Source: Bacteroidota bacterium
GTDB lineage: Bacteria; Bacteroidota; Bacteroidia; B-17B0; Aurantibacillaceae
Length of the DNA: 64,000 nt
Direction of reading: 5' to 3'
Assembly (NCBI GenBank): GCA_963169355.1
Contig: CAUJCR010000013.1
Coordinates: forward strand, 56,273 to 120,272
In this document: one piece after another, positions 36,498 through 46,030 of the stretch
Layout of the letters: every line of letters begins with the position of its first letter
Numbering within the stretch: position 1 is the first letter of the stretch
Notes under the pieces: generated by a model
The model's database searches: none
Told to the model about the DNA's origin: nothing
Seen by the model: the letters and a program-made list of their open reading frames with translations, nothing else
Program-made: the position numbers and the translations under genes

Positions 36498-36568
36498 CAT
36501 ATACTTGTAAGTTTGAAAATATAAATTTAACTTTAAACCATAAAGATTTTATATAAACACCCCTTGTT

Positions 36569-37096
36569 GTGAAACCAAGAGTATTATTAGAAAATAAACA
36601 ATTAGAAGTTACCTTAAAGCGATTGTGCTATCAGTTAATAGAAGTACATAACGATTTTAGTAATACGGTTATAATTGGCTTACAACCTCGTGGCATTTAT
36701 TTAGCACATCGAATTCAAAAAATTTTGAAAGATATTTTAAAAAAAGAAGTGCCTTGTGGCGATTTAGATATCACGTTTTATAGAGACGATTTTCGTAAAA
36801 AGGAATTAAAACCAAATAAAACGAATATTGATTTTATGATTGAAGATAAATACGTCATCTTAGTAGATGATGTGTTATTTACAGGGCGCACTATTAGAGC
36901 GGGGTTAGATGCTATGCTTGCTTTTGGGCGACCTAGCGATGTAGAGTTATTAGTTTTAGTAGATAGACGTTTTAGCCGTCATGTGCCTATACAAGCAAAA
37001 TATGTTGGATTAACGATTGATTCCATTGAATCTCAAAACGTAAAAGTAGAGTGGAGTGAAACCGATAAAAAAGACCGAGTAACATTAATAGATTGA
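36569..37096 (+). CDS. pyrR: PyrR-type uracil phosphoribosyltransferase / pyrimidine regulator
   Basis: A 175-residue type I phosphoribosyltransferase. The PRPP loop is VILVDDVLFTGRTIRAGLDAM, and VIIGLQPRGIYLAHRI, DITFYRDDFR and LVDRRFSRHVPIQAKYVG are PyrR hallmarks. PyrR attenuates pyr operons by binding RNA in Gram-positives; here it is near pyrB, with DinB between. The start appears to be GTG at 36569, with no ATG nearby. No clear PyrR-binding leader is visible. Confidence 0.87.
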   Translation: MKPRVLLENKQLEVTLKRLCYQLIEVHNDFSNTVIIGLQPRGIYLAHRIQKILKDILKKEVPCGDLDITFYRDDFRKKELKPNKTNIDFMIEDKYVILVDDVLFTGRTIRAGLDAMLAFGRPSDVELLVLVDRRFSRHVPIQAKYVGLTIDSIESQNVKVEWSETDKKDRVTLID

Positions 37097-37103
37097 ACAT
37101 TAG

Positions 37104-37613
37104 ATGAGGCCACAAAAGCAAGATTATATCGCTTATTTTGAACACTATATTAATTTGGTTTCAGAAAGTGATATTATTTCAGCTTTAAAAAATAATCTTC
37201 AATCCTCTCTACAATTTTTTAAATCTATACCGTCAAACAAATTCGATTATCAATATTCGCCTCATAAATGGACTATAAAAGAGGTGATCAACCACATTAT
37301 TGATACTGAACGTGTATTTAGTTATAGAGCTTTGTGTTTTTCTCGTGGCGAAACTCAAATATTACCAGGTTTTGATGAAAATGAGTATGCCAATCATGCT
37401 GATTTGTCAAATGTGGCATTTGAAGATTTAGTGATGGAGTTTGATATTGTACGCCAAGCAACCATTATGCAATTTAGCCATTTACCGAGTGATAAACTCT
37501 TATTAAAAGGTAAAAGCGCAGCTGGCGAAAATAATGTATTAAGTCTAGGTTATATGATAGTGGGGCATACACAACATCATATTAATGTGGTAAAAGAGCG
37601 TTACTTAACATAA
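37104..37613 (+). CDS. DinB-like (DfsB) four-helix protein
   Basis: A 169-residue DinB/YfiT-type four-helix bundle with histidine metal ligands: WTIKEVINHIIDTERVFSYRA (helix 2) and GHTQHHINVVKERYLT (helix 4). Members act as metal-dependent thiol transferases or are of unknown function. It starts seven bases after pyrR and 54 before pyrB, so it is probably co-transcribed with the pyrimidine genes by position rather than function. Confidence 0.82.
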   Translation: MRPQKQDYIAYFEHYINLVSESDIISALKNNLQSSLQFFKSIPSNKFDYQYSPHKWTIKEVINHIIDTERVFSYRALCFSRGETQILPGFDENEYANHADLSNVAFEDLVMEFDIVRQATIMQFSHLPSDKLLLKGKSAAGENNVLSLGYMIVGHTQHHINVVKERYLT

Positions 37614-37667
37614 TTATTAAGAAAACATTGTAAAATAAAATAGAAAATAATATCTTTAAAAACAGCT

Positions 37668-38591
37668 ATGAGTCAATTAAGCGTCAATCATCTTTTAGGA
37701 ATTAAATACATCACTAAACAGGATATTGAATTAATATTAGATACCGCTAAAAATTTTAAAGAAGTCATTAATCGCCCTATTAAGAAAGTTCCTTCGTTAA
37801 GAGATATTACCGTTGCCAATTTGTTTTTTGAAAACTCTACCCGTACACGTTTATCATTTGAATTAGCACAAAAGCGATTAAGTGCCGATGTGGTAAATTT
37901 TACAGCCGCTTCGTCATCTGTAAAAAAAGGAGAAACATTAATAGATACCGTTAATAATATTTTAGCTATGAAAGTAGATATGGTAGTTATGCGCCACTCG
38001 AGCGCAGGAGCTGCCGAATTTTTATCTAAACGAGTAAATGCTAAAATTGTAAATGCTGGAGATGGTGCTCACGAACACCCAACACAAGCCTTACTCGATG
38101 CTTTTTCTATGCAAGAACGTTTGGGAGATTTAAAAGGAAAGAAAATTGCCATAATAGGCGACATCTTACATTCCAGAGTGGCTTTATCAAATATTTTTTG
38201 TCTTCAAAAACTTGGTGCACAAGTTAAAGTGTGTGGGCCAACTACGTTGATTCCTAAATATATAGAAAGTTTAGGGGTAACTGTTGAGACCGATTTAAGA
38301 AAAACTTTAGAGTGGTGTGATGTAGCAAATATGTTACGTATTCAATTAGAACGACAAGATATTAAGTTCTTTCCTTCTATTAGAGAATATACCATGTTAT
38401 ACGGTTTGGATAAAAAATTATTAGACTCTTTATCTAAAAAAATAATTATTATGCACCCTGGTCCCATTAATCGTGGTGTAGAAATAACGAGCGATGTGGC
38501 AGATTGTAGTCAATCTATTATTCTTGACCAAGTAGAAAACGGCGTGGCTGTTCGAATGGCCGTAATGTTCTTATTAGCTGGTCGCCAATAA
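37668..38591 (+). CDS. pyrB: Aspartate carbamoyltransferase catalytic subunit
   Basis: PyrB makes N-carbamoyl-aspartate, the committed pyrimidine step. The 307 residues have FFENSTRTRLSFELAQKRL (carbamoyl-phosphate loop), HEHPTQALLDAFSM and MHPGPINRGVEI. The regulatory subunit PyrI is not present beside it. It follows pyrR and dinB in the same direction. Confidence 0.95.
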   Translation: MSQLSVNHLLGIKYITKQDIELILDTAKNFKEVINRPIKKVPSLRDITVANLFFENSTRTRLSFELAQKRLSADVVNFTAASSSVKKGETLIDTVNNILAMKVDMVVMRHSSAGAAEFLSKRVNAKIVNAGDGAHEHPTQALLDAFSMQERLGDLKGKKIAIIGDILHSRVALSNIFCLQKLGAQVKVCGPTTLIPKYIESLGVTVETDLRKTLEWCDVANMLRIQLERQDIKFFPSIREYTMLYGLDKKLLDSLSKKIIIMHPGPINRGVEITSDVADCSQSIILDQVENGVAVRMAVMFLLAGRQ

Positions 38592-38690
38592 AAAATAAAT
38601 ACTATTTTGTTTATTTCTTTTTTGTTAAATAAGTGCAACAAAAGGCAATTAGTTTTATTTTTACCTATATAAACCCATAAAATCATTTAC

Positions 38691-39533
38691 ATGAAAAAAA
38701 TTTACTTTACCATTATTTCTATTGTAGCTTGTATGGCAAGTGCATTTGCTCAAACAGTACCAACATGCTCATTAGACCCAGTTTTTATATCAAGTAATAA
38801 AGTAGGTGTGTGGCCAGATAGCGCTACAAATTTCCTTTCGGGAACAGTAGGAGTACCATACGAACAAAACATTACAGTAAAAGTTCCAAAAGATACGGTT
38901 AGCAGTGGATTATTATTTTGTTTTAACCGTTTTGAATTAACAACTCCAACAGGAATAACTAATTATAATTTGCCTCCTGGCTTAATGATAGGATCATCTA
39001 CCGCTGCATTGGCCAATGGTACAGTAAATGGAGCACCATCTTTAAAATTCCCTGGAAATGCCAATAATTGCGCTAGCATTTATGGAACGCCTACTGTGGC
39101 AGGTTCATATACTTTAGCTCTACAAGTTGCACCTTTTCTTACACCAGGATTTGGTTCATGTCCATCAAATCCGAATGTAAATGGAGGAAGTGCTTTAGCA
39201 GCACCTCAAATTTTAGATTATTATATTATTAATATTTCGGCAGCTACAGGAATCATTGATTATGAAAATGATAAAATGACTTTAGGAAATAATTATCCTA
39301 ACCCTGCTACTTCTAGCACAACCATTAAATTTTATGTAGAAGGCGAGAACGATGCTACCATTATGTTATATAATACTTTAGGAGAAATGGTTGCTCAACA
39401 AACTGTAAAAACTGTAGTAGGAGAAAATTCAGTAACCTTTAATACTTCTTCTTTAGCTTCTGGAACGTATGTTTATACTTTAAAATATAAAGGTGCTGTG
39501 GCCACAAAGCGAATGACTGTTTTAAATAATTAA
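38691..39533 (+). CDS. T9SS-secreted protein with C-terminal sorting domain
   Basis: A 280-residue secreted protein. A signal peptide (MKKIYFTIISIVACMASAFA) is followed by a region with cysteines and beta-rich Ig-like segments, and a type A C-terminal sorting domain of about 75 residues: MTLGNNYPNPATSSTTIKFYV, YNTLGEMVAQQ, ASGTYVYTLKYKGAVATKRMTVLN. The CTD sends it through the type IX system to the surface. The cargo function is unknown. It is followed by rnz after 22 bases, whose early coding region contains a terminator hairpin. Confidence 0.9.
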   Translation: MKKIYFTIISIVACMASAFAQTVPTCSLDPVFISSNKVGVWPDSATNFLSGTVGVPYEQNITVKVPKDTVSSGLLFCFNRFELTTPTGITNYNLPPGLMIGSSTAALANGTVNGAPSLKFPGNANNCASIYGTPTVAGSYTLALQVAPFLTPGFGSCPSNPNVNGGSALAAPQILDYYIINISAATGIIDYENDKMTLGNNYPNPATSSTTIKFYVEGENDATIMLYNTLGEMVAQQTVKTVVGENSVTFNTSSLASGTYVYTLKYKGAVATKRMTVLNN

Positions 39534-39555
39534 TTTTAATATCGAAGGTAAAACT

Positions 39556-40479
39556 ATGCACTCTACTCAAACCTTCGAATTATTAATACTAGGTAGTAGT
39601 GCCGCAACGCCTACTGCTAATAGGAACCCAACCGCTCAGCTATTAAACATAGCTGAGCGGTTTTTTTTAATAGATTGTGGCGAAGGCACACAAATGCAGT
39701 TTAGAAAATATAAAGCACGTTTTCAAAATGTCAATCATATTTTTATAAGTCATTTACATGGAGACCATTTTTATGGATTGCCAGGTTTATTGGGTAGTAT
39801 GCACTTATTAGGTCGTAAAAAACCATTAACTATTTATGCACCTAAAGAACTTAAAGACATTATTGACCTTACTCATCAACATTCAGATACACACTTGAGT
39901 TATCCTTTGCATTTTGTTTTTACGCAACATAAAGTTAAACAACTCATCTTTGAAGATGATAAAGTAGAGGTGTATAGCATTCCATTAAAACACCGCGTGC
40001 CTACCACAGGATTTTTATTTAAAGAAAAGCCTTTACCAAGAAATATTGATAAATATAAATTAGAAAAATTAAACGTTTCCTTTGCCGAAATTCATAAACT
40101 TAAACAAGGATTTGATGCAGAAGATAATTTTGGAAACGTGATTAAAAATGTTGATTTAACGAATGATCCGCCAAAGCCCAGAAGTTATGCATTTTGTAGC
40201 GATACTAAATTTTTTACCGAATTGGTTGAAGATATTAAAGGCGTAGATTTACTTTACCATGAGAGTACTTTTTTAGAAGATAAAAAAGACAGAGCCAAAG
40301 ATACGTTTCATAGTACGGCCAGTCAAGCGGCTGAAATTGCCAAACAAGCACAGGTTAAACAACTCATTATTGGTCATTTTTCGGCACGCTATTGGAACAT
40401 TGATGATTTTTTAGTTGAAGCTAAAACCATTTTTCAGAATACAGAATTAGCCATAGAAGGAAGTGAATTTAAAATATAA
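39556..40479 (+). CDS. rnz: Ribonuclease Z
   Basis: RNase Z trims tRNA 3' ends. The 307 residues carry the metallo-beta-lactamase motifs: FISHLHGDHFYGLPGLLG (HxHxDH), FLIDCGEGTQMQFRKYKARF at the front, YAFCSDTKFF, LLYHESTF and IIGHFSARY at the end. Codons about 25-37 overlap a strong rho-independent terminator structure (see that entry), so transcription coming from the upstream gene could stop here unless the leading ribosome disrupts it. Confidence 0.93.
   Translation: MHSTQTFELLILGSSAATPTANRNPTAQLLNIAERFFLIDCGEGTQMQFRKYKARFQNVNHIFISHLHGDHFYGLPGLLGSMHLLGRKKPLTIYAPKELKDIIDLTHQHSDTHLSYPLHFVFTQHKVKQLIFEDDKVEVYSIPLKHRVPTTGFLFKEKPLPRNIDKYKLEKLNVSFAEIHKLKQGFDAEDNFGNVIKNVDLTNDPPKPRSYAFCSDTKFFTELVEDIKGVDLLYHESTFLEDKKDRAKDTFHSTASQAAEIAKQAQVKQLIIGHFSARYWNIDDFLVEAKTIFQNTELAIEGSEFKI
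39630..39668 (+). terminator. Intrinsic terminator-like hairpin inside rnz
   Basis: AACCGCTCAGCTAT (39630-39643) pairs perfectly with ATAGCTGAGCGGTT (39649-39662) around a TAAAC loop, followed by eight Ts (39661-39668; the first two pair with the A's). It looks like a canonical terminator and lies 100 bases after the T9SS gene, yet inside the rnz reading frame. Confidence 0.85.
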
Positions 40480-40626
40480 AACTGAATGTATAAAAACAAA
40501 TATTCTATCTGTTTTTTGTTCATTATAAATGGCTTTTGAAACAGTTTTTTAAACTTTTTTCTATAATTTTGTTAATACGGCTACTGTAAAGAAATCATTC
40601 TTTAATTTAAACCGTAAATTTACTGT

Positions 40627-42702
40627 ATGCTAAAAAAAATAATTAAACCCGTCCTGCTAATTCTTGTTATTAGCCTTACTTCGTTTACATTTTTTCAATT
40701 TGATAAAAATCAAATACTTCAAGATATATTGATGTCCGTTATTAATCAAGTACATTATTCTCCACTAAAAGTAGATGATAGTTTTAGCGAAAATGTGTAT
40801 GAGCTTTATTTAAAACGATTAGATTTGAATAAGAAATTTTTATTGCAAGAGGATGTTAATGCACTTAGCAAATACCGAAGAAGTATTGATGATGAGATAA
40901 ATAATGGTTCGTTTGATTTTTATAAATTATCCGAATCAATTATTAAGAAACGTATCCAAGAAAAAGAAAATTGGAGTAAAGAATTTTTATCTAAGCCTTT
41001 TGATTATAAGGTGGAGGAGTTTTATGAAACAGATGGTAAAAAAACAAAATATGCTCTAACCGAAGCTGAGTTGAAAGATGAATGGCGCAAAATGCTGAAA
41101 TTTCAAACAATTGCAAGGATAGATGAAATGCTTACTAACCAAGAAAAAGCTAAAGAAAAAAAAGATACCGTATTTGTAGAGAAATCTTTTGATAGTTTAG
41201 AAGTTGATGCACGTCGTAAAACATTAAAAGCAAATTTAGATTGGTTTAAACGACTTAATAAAATTTCAAGTAAGGATAGATTTTCGGTTTATCTTAATAC
41301 CATTACAGGTTTATACGATCCGCATACCGAATATTATGCGCCTAAAGAAAAGAAACGTTTTGACCAAAGTATGAGTGGACAGTTTGAGGGAATAGGAGCT
41401 AAGCTACAATCTAAAGATGGTATTTTAAAAATATCAGAAATTATTGTAGGTTCTCCGTCTTTTAAACAAGGTGAGCTTAAAGCGGGTGACGAAATACACA
41501 AGGTAGCGCAAGGTGCTGCCGAACCTGTAGATATTACAAATATGGAAATGGATGAAGCCATTGATTTAATTAAAGGAAAAAAGGGAACAGAGGTGAGGTT
41601 AACGGTGAAAAAGCCCGATGGTACTTTTAAAGTAATTCCTATTATTAGAGATGTAATTGAAATAGAAGAAACCTACGCTAAATCAGCTATTTTAGATAAT
41701 AAAAATAAAATAGGATACATTTACTTACCGATGTTTTATGCTGATTTTACACGCAATGGGGCGCACCGTAGCTCGGCTGATATGAGAAAAGAGCTAGAGA
41801 AATTAAAAATGGCTGGAGTAGAAGGTATCATTGTGGATTTGCGTGATAACGGTGGCGGTTCATTACAAGAAGTAGTAGAGATGGTAGGATTGTTTATCCC
41901 TAAAGGTCCTGTGGTGCAAGTAAAAGATAAATATGGCAAAGTATCGGTTATGGAGGATAAAAACCAAAGCGTTACTTGGGATGGTCCATTAGCTATTATG
42001 ATTAATCATGGAAGCGCATCAGCATCAGAAATTTTGGCGGCTGCCATTCAGGATTATAAGCGAGGTGTAGTGGTAGGAACGCAAAGTTTTGGAAAAGGAA
42101 CTGTACAATCTTTTTATAGTTTAGATCCAGGATTATTGCCTCAGTTTGATTCATTAAAACCACTGGGCGAAGTGAAAATTACTAATCAAAAATTCTATAG
42201 AATTAATGGAGGAGCCACTCAATTAAAAGGAGTTTATCCAGATGTGGTGTTGCCAGATCCTTATGCACTCATTGATTTGGGAGAAAAGGAATTAGAGCAT
42301 CCAATGCCTTGGGATGAAATTACAAAGGCAGTTTATGCTGAATATAAAACTATAAATTATTCGAAAGTGAAAAAGAATAACGCCGATAGAATAAAAAATA
42401 GCACAGCCTTTAAGATTATTGAACAACAGTCAAAAGATTTGAGAAAGAAAAAAGATGATACAAAATATAATTTACATATTGATAAATATAGAGCTGAACA
42501 AAAACAAATTAGAGAACAAATTAAGAAGTATGATGATTTGAAGAATGACATCAAAGGTTTCTCAGCCGAATTAACAATAGATGATAAAGAAAGATTAAAA
42601 AGCGATACCACAAAATTAAATCGTGAGGTGAAATGGACAAAGAATATCCAAAAAGATAATTACATATTTGAAGTAAGTAATATTATTAATGATTTGAAAT
42701 AA
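40627..42702 (+). CDS. prc: C-terminal processing protease (Tsp/Prc, S41)
   Basis: A 691-residue periplasmic protease with an N-terminal signal or anchor helix (IIKPVLLILVISLTSFTFF). A helical domain precedes the PDZ domain (FEGIGAKLQSKDGILKI, about residues 245-330) and the S41 core with serine in INHGSASASEILAAAIQDYKR and lysine in GTQSFGKGTVQSF (Ser-Lys dyad). The extended C-terminal part is of the tail-specific protease type. It removes C-terminal tails of envelope proteins. TAATTTTG at 40564-40571 may be its -7 box. Confidence 0.9.
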   Translation: MLKKIIKPVLLILVISLTSFTFFQFDKNQILQDILMSVINQVHYSPLKVDDSFSENVYELYLKRLDLNKKFLLQEDVNALSKYRRSIDDEINNGSFDFYKLSESIIKKRIQEKENWSKEFLSKPFDYKVEEFYETDGKKTKYALTEAELKDEWRKMLKFQTIARIDEMLTNQEKAKEKKDTVFVEKSFDSLEVDARRKTLKANLDWFKRLNKISSKDRFSVYLNTITGLYDPHTEYYAPKEKKRFDQSMSGQFEGIGAKLQSKDGILKISEIIVGSPSFKQGELKAGDEIHKVAQGAAEPVDITNMEMDEAIDLIKGKKGTEVRLTVKKPDGTFKVIPIIRDVIEIEETYAKSAILDNKNKIGYIYLPMFYADFTRNGAHRSSADMRKELEKLKMAGVEGIIVDLRDNGGGSLQEVVEMVGLFIPKGPVVQVKDKYGKVSVMEDKNQSVTWDGPLAIMINHGSASASEILAAAIQDYKRGVVVGTQSFGKGTVQSFYSLDPGLLPQFDSLKPLGEVKITNQKFYRINGGATQLKGVYPDVVLPDPYALIDLGEKELEHPMPWDEITKAVYAEYKTINYSKVKKNNADRIKNSTAFKIIEQQSKDLRKKKDDTKYNLHIDKYRAEQKQIREQIKKYDDLKNDIKGFSAELTIDDKERLKSDTTKLNREVKWTKNIQKDNYIFEVSNIINDLK

Positions 42703-42776
42703 TTGCTTATGTAACTTTTGTCATTTTTAAGCTCATAGATATCAATTAACTTTGTGAAATAAAAAAACTATTCAAT

Positions 42777-44180
42777 ATGCAAGTAGAACAACTTTATACC
42801 AAATGTTTAGCACAGGGTGCTTATTTTATACAATCTGAAGGAGAAGCCGCAGTGATAGATCCATTAAGAGAATATGCTCCTTATATTGAGTTAGCAAATA
42901 AAAGTCAATCAAAAATTAAATATATTTTTGAAACTCATTTTCATGCTGATTTTGTGTCTGGACATGTGGATTTAGCTAATAAAACTGGTGCTGAAATTAT
43001 TTTTGGTCCTACGGCTAAAACAGAGTTTAAAAGTATCATTGCAAAAGATCAACAAGAATTTAAAATAGGAAAATTAACTATACAGGTATTACACACACCA
43101 GGTCACACGTTAGAGTCTTCTAGTTTTTTGTTATTAGATGAAAATAGAGAACCAATTTGTTTGTTCAGTGGTGATACTTTATTTATTGGCGATGTAGGTC
43201 GTCCGGATTTAGCCGTTAAGTCAGATTTAACACAGGAGGATTTAGCGGGTATGCTATATGATTCGCTACGAAATAAAATCATGCCATTACCAGACGATGT
43301 GATTGTTTATCCTGCTCATGGGGCAGGTTCAGCATGTGGAAAAAACATGAGTAAAGAAACGTTTGATACATTGGGCAACCAAAAGAAAACGAATTACGCA
43401 TTAAGTAATATGAGTAAGGAGAACTTTATAAAAGAGCTTACAACTGGAATTTTACCACCACCACAATATTTTCCTAAAAATGCCTTATTAAATAAAACTG
43501 GATACAATAATTTTGATGATGTGATTCAAAAAGGTTCTTCGCCTCTTTCGGTTGCAGACGTTAAAAAATTAATAGACACCAATCATGCTATTATTTTAGA
43601 TGTAAGAACTCAGCAAGAATTTGCAACAGAACATATTCCAAACTCCATTTTTATTGGTATTGATGGACAATTTGCTCCATGGGTAGGAACAGTTATTCCT
43701 GACTTAAAACAAGCAATTATTGTTGTAGCACCTAGTGGTAGAGAACAAGAAACTGTTACTCGATTAAGTCGTGTGGGGTATGATAATTGCTTGGGTTATA
43801 TCAATGGTGGAGTAACTGCTTGGAAAGAAGCTGGAGAATCTACAGATAATGTAACTTCAATTTCAGCCACTCAATTTGCAGAAAAATTATCTAATCATTT
43901 AACTGTATTAGATGTGCGTAAACCTGGAGAATTTAGCGCTTCTCATTTAGTAGATGCTATTTCTAAACCATTGGATTTTATTGATGAGTGGGTTGGAACA
44001 TTATCTAAAGATAAAGAATACCACATACATTGTGCAGGTGGATACCGCAGTATGATAGCAGCTTCAATTTTAAAAAGACATGGCTATCATCAACTCGTAG
44101 ATGTAGCAGGCGGTTTTGGAGCAATTCAAAAAACCAATGCTAAAACTACTGATTTTGTTTGCCCATCAACCTTAAAATAA
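42777..44180 (+). CDS. MBL-fold persulfide dioxygenase-like protein with two rhodanese domains
   Basis: A 467-residue protein. Residues about 1-240 are an ETHE1-like metallo-beta-lactamase with ETHFHADFVSGHVDLA, HTPGHTLESSSFLL and FSGDTLFIGDVGRPDL. Two rhodanese domains follow. In the first the loop reads VVAPSGREQETV, with serine in place of the catalytic cysteine; in the second it is IHCAGGYRSMIAAS, with the cysteine present. It likely handles persulfide or polysulfide sulfur in the cytoplasm. TAACTTTG at 42747-42754 looks like a -7 box. Confidence 0.87.
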   Translation: MQVEQLYTKCLAQGAYFIQSEGEAAVIDPLREYAPYIELANKSQSKIKYIFETHFHADFVSGHVDLANKTGAEIIFGPTAKTEFKSIIAKDQQEFKIGKLTIQVLHTPGHTLESSSFLLLDENREPICLFSGDTLFIGDVGRPDLAVKSDLTQEDLAGMLYDSLRNKIMPLPDDVIVYPAHGAGSACGKNMSKETFDTLGNQKKTNYALSNMSKENFIKELTTGILPPPQYFPKNALLNKTGYNNFDDVIQKGSSPLSVADVKKLIDTNHAIILDVRTQQEFATEHIPNSIFIGIDGQFAPWVGTVIPDLKQAIIVVAPSGREQETVTRLSRVGYDNCLGYINGGVTAWKEAGESTDNVTSISATQFAEKLSNHLTVLDVRKPGEFSASHLVDAISKPLDFIDEWVGTLSKDKEYHIHCAGGYRSMIAASILKRHGYHQLVDVAGGFGAIQKTNAKTTDFVCPSTLK

Positions 44181-44276
44181 AACAATCCTTCTAAAACGAT
44201 AAAATTACCGTTTGTGTAAATGAATGGTTTAATTTTATCGATAAAATTGGTTTTGTTGTTTTTGTTTCCTAACATT

Positions 44277-44669
44277 ATGAAATTGAATATTGTTAAGGAA
44301 ATAGCTTTTGATTTTGGAGTCGCTCAACTCTTAGATAACTATATTGTTAGAATAGAAGTTGTAAGCAATGTTATTATAGATTACAAAGAGTGCGAACTGC
44401 TTAATAATGCAATTGGTGAGTTAAATAACAATAGCAAAAGTTTAGTACTCATGCTTGCCGATGATACATCGCAATTTACAGCAGAGGCAAGAGCGTTTTC
44501 TGCAAGTGATGAAGGGAGAAGATTTACCATTGCAGATGCAATGGTTACTAGAAATTTAGCTCAAAGATTAATAGCTACTTTATATATTAAAATAAATAAA
44601 CCACAAATCCCGAGTAAAATTTTTAACTCAGAAGATGAAGCCATAAAATGGCTATTAGCTCAAAAATAG
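44277..44669 (+). CDS. Small STAS/SpoIIAA-like hypothetical protein
   Basis: A protein of about 131 residues from the ATG at 44277; the ORF-track start at 44220 would add an odd hydrophobic stretch and is less likely. The sequence (NIVKEIAFDFGVAQLLDNYIVRIEVV, then IIDYKECELLNNAIGEL and ADDTSQFTAEARAFSASDEGRRF) has the strand-helix rhythm of STAS/SpoIIAA-like small proteins known from Bacteroidota. No catalytic motif is visible and the function is unknown. Confidence 0.6.
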   Translation: MKLNIVKEIAFDFGVAQLLDNYIVRIEVVSNVIIDYKECELLNNAIGELNNNSKSLVLMLADDTSQFTAEARAFSASDEGRRFTIADAMVTRNLAQRLIATLYIKINKPQIPSKIFNSEDEAIKWLLAQK

Positions 44670-44781
44670 TTGATAACATGAGTTGTCAAATCTGTCCCAA
44701 TATTATTTTTGATATTTCATAAGAATTAAATATTGAGGCTAAATAATAGGTATTTTATTTAGTTTTTTTTAAATTTATAAA

Positions 44782-45627
44782 GTGTTAGATACTTATTGTA
44801 TATATAATGGTCATTTGGTAAGTTTATACGAACCATCTGTTAGCTTTACTAATCGTGCTTTTAGGTATGGCGATTCTATTTTTGAAACCATTAAATATAC
44901 TAATGGTAAAATCATGTTTCTTGCTGATCATATCAAGCGATTAAAATTAGGAATGACAACGCTTAGAATGAATGTGCCAACAGAATTTACGGTAGCTAAT
45001 ATAGAGCAACTTATTTTTCATTTAATAGAGCAAAATGAAATAAGTAAAGAAGCACGAATTCGATTAACCGTTTTTAGGAATGAAGGTGGCTATTATACTC
45101 CAAGCACTAATGACATATCTTTTTTGATAGAAACAGAGGCGGTTGAAGAAGTAGGGTATGTGTTAAATCAAAAAGGGCTTTGGGTAGATATTTATGCTGA
45201 GATAAAAAAGCCAATCAATAAATTAGCCAATTTAAAAACTGGAAGTAGCCTCATGTATGTAATGGCAGGAATAGCTAAAACATCTATGAAGTTAGATGAC
45301 TGTTTAATCATTAATACAAATGGAAATATAATTGAAACCATTAATTCAAATATTTTTGTAGTTAAAAATGGAACCTTATATACCGCTCCAATTACAGATG
45401 GTTGTGTGGATGGTATTATGCGAAAACAAATACTAGATATTGCGAGTCGATTTAAACTACTAACTTTTGAGCAAACACTTACCGTACACACGCTTACAAG
45501 TGGAGATGAAGTGTTTTTAACGAATGCTATTAAAGGCATTCAGTGGGTTGGGCAATTTCAAAATAAATTTTACACGAACCAAAAAGCCCAATTTTTTACC
45601 GAAAAATTAAACGAACTGACTAATTAA
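44782..45627 (+). CDS. Class IV aminotransferase (aminodeoxychorismate lyase-like)
   Basis: A 281-residue PLP fold-type IV enzyme. It has the RAFRYGDSIFETIKY start, LADHIKRLKLGM, the PLP lysine in NLKTGSSLMYVMA and the NTNGNIIETINSNIFV segment. Family members include PabC (folate synthesis) and branched-chain aminotransferase. The substrate is not readable. The start appears to be GTG at 44782. It is followed by a YbjN gene after four bases. Confidence 0.85.
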   Translation: MLDTYCIYNGHLVSLYEPSVSFTNRAFRYGDSIFETIKYTNGKIMFLADHIKRLKLGMTTLRMNVPTEFTVANIEQLIFHLIEQNEISKEARIRLTVFRNEGGYYTPSTNDISFLIETEAVEEVGYVLNQKGLWVDIYAEIKKPINKLANLKTGSSLMYVMAGIAKTSMKLDDCLIINTNGNIIETINSNIFVVKNGTLYTAPITDGCVDGIMRKQILDIASRFKLLTFEQTLTVHTLTSGDEVFLTNAIKGIQWVGQFQNKFYTNQKAQFFTEKLNELTN

Positions 45628-45631
45628 ATGT

Positions 45632-46024
45632 ATGATAGAATCTTATTACGCAATTGTTGAAGAAGCTATTTTAGCTTTTGGTATAAGTCCCGAACAGGCT
45701 AGAGGAGAACAGCCTGGACAATGGAACTTAAAGAAAGGAAAATTCGATATTTTTATAGATGTGTGGGAGCAAGAATCTCATTTCTTATTTCAGGTGGTGG
45801 CTCCTTTATGTTCATTACCTGATGAAAATAGAGAAGAGTTCTTGTTGTATTTGTTAAAACGCAATTATGGTTTAAGTGGAACTGCCTATGCCATCTTAGA
45901 AAATGAAGTGTTCCTAAAATATACGATGGATGCTACTTTACTTACTAAAGAAAGCATAATAAATACTCTTACAAAAACAGCTTTTTATGCCGAACAAAGT
46001 GAGTTTGTACCTCACGAATCATAA
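45632..46024 (+). CDS. YbjN-like (type III secretion chaperone-like fold) protein
   Basis: A 130-residue protein with the YbjN pattern: an alpha-beta segment WNLKKGKFDIFIDVWEQESHFLFQVVAPLCSLP and NREEFLLYLLKRNYGLSGTAYAI, ending in ENEVFLKYTMD. YbjN-like proteins are of unknown function. It is coupled to the class IV aminotransferase gene by a 4-base gap and ends six bases from the convergent dtxR-like gene. Confidence 0.7.
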   Translation: MIESYYAIVEEAILAFGISPEQARGEQPGQWNLKKGKFDIFIDVWEQESHFLFQVVAPLCSLPDENREEFLLYLLKRNYGLSGTAYAILENEVFLKYTMDATLLTKESIINTLTKTAFYAEQSEFVPHES

Positions 46025-46030
46025 GAACAA

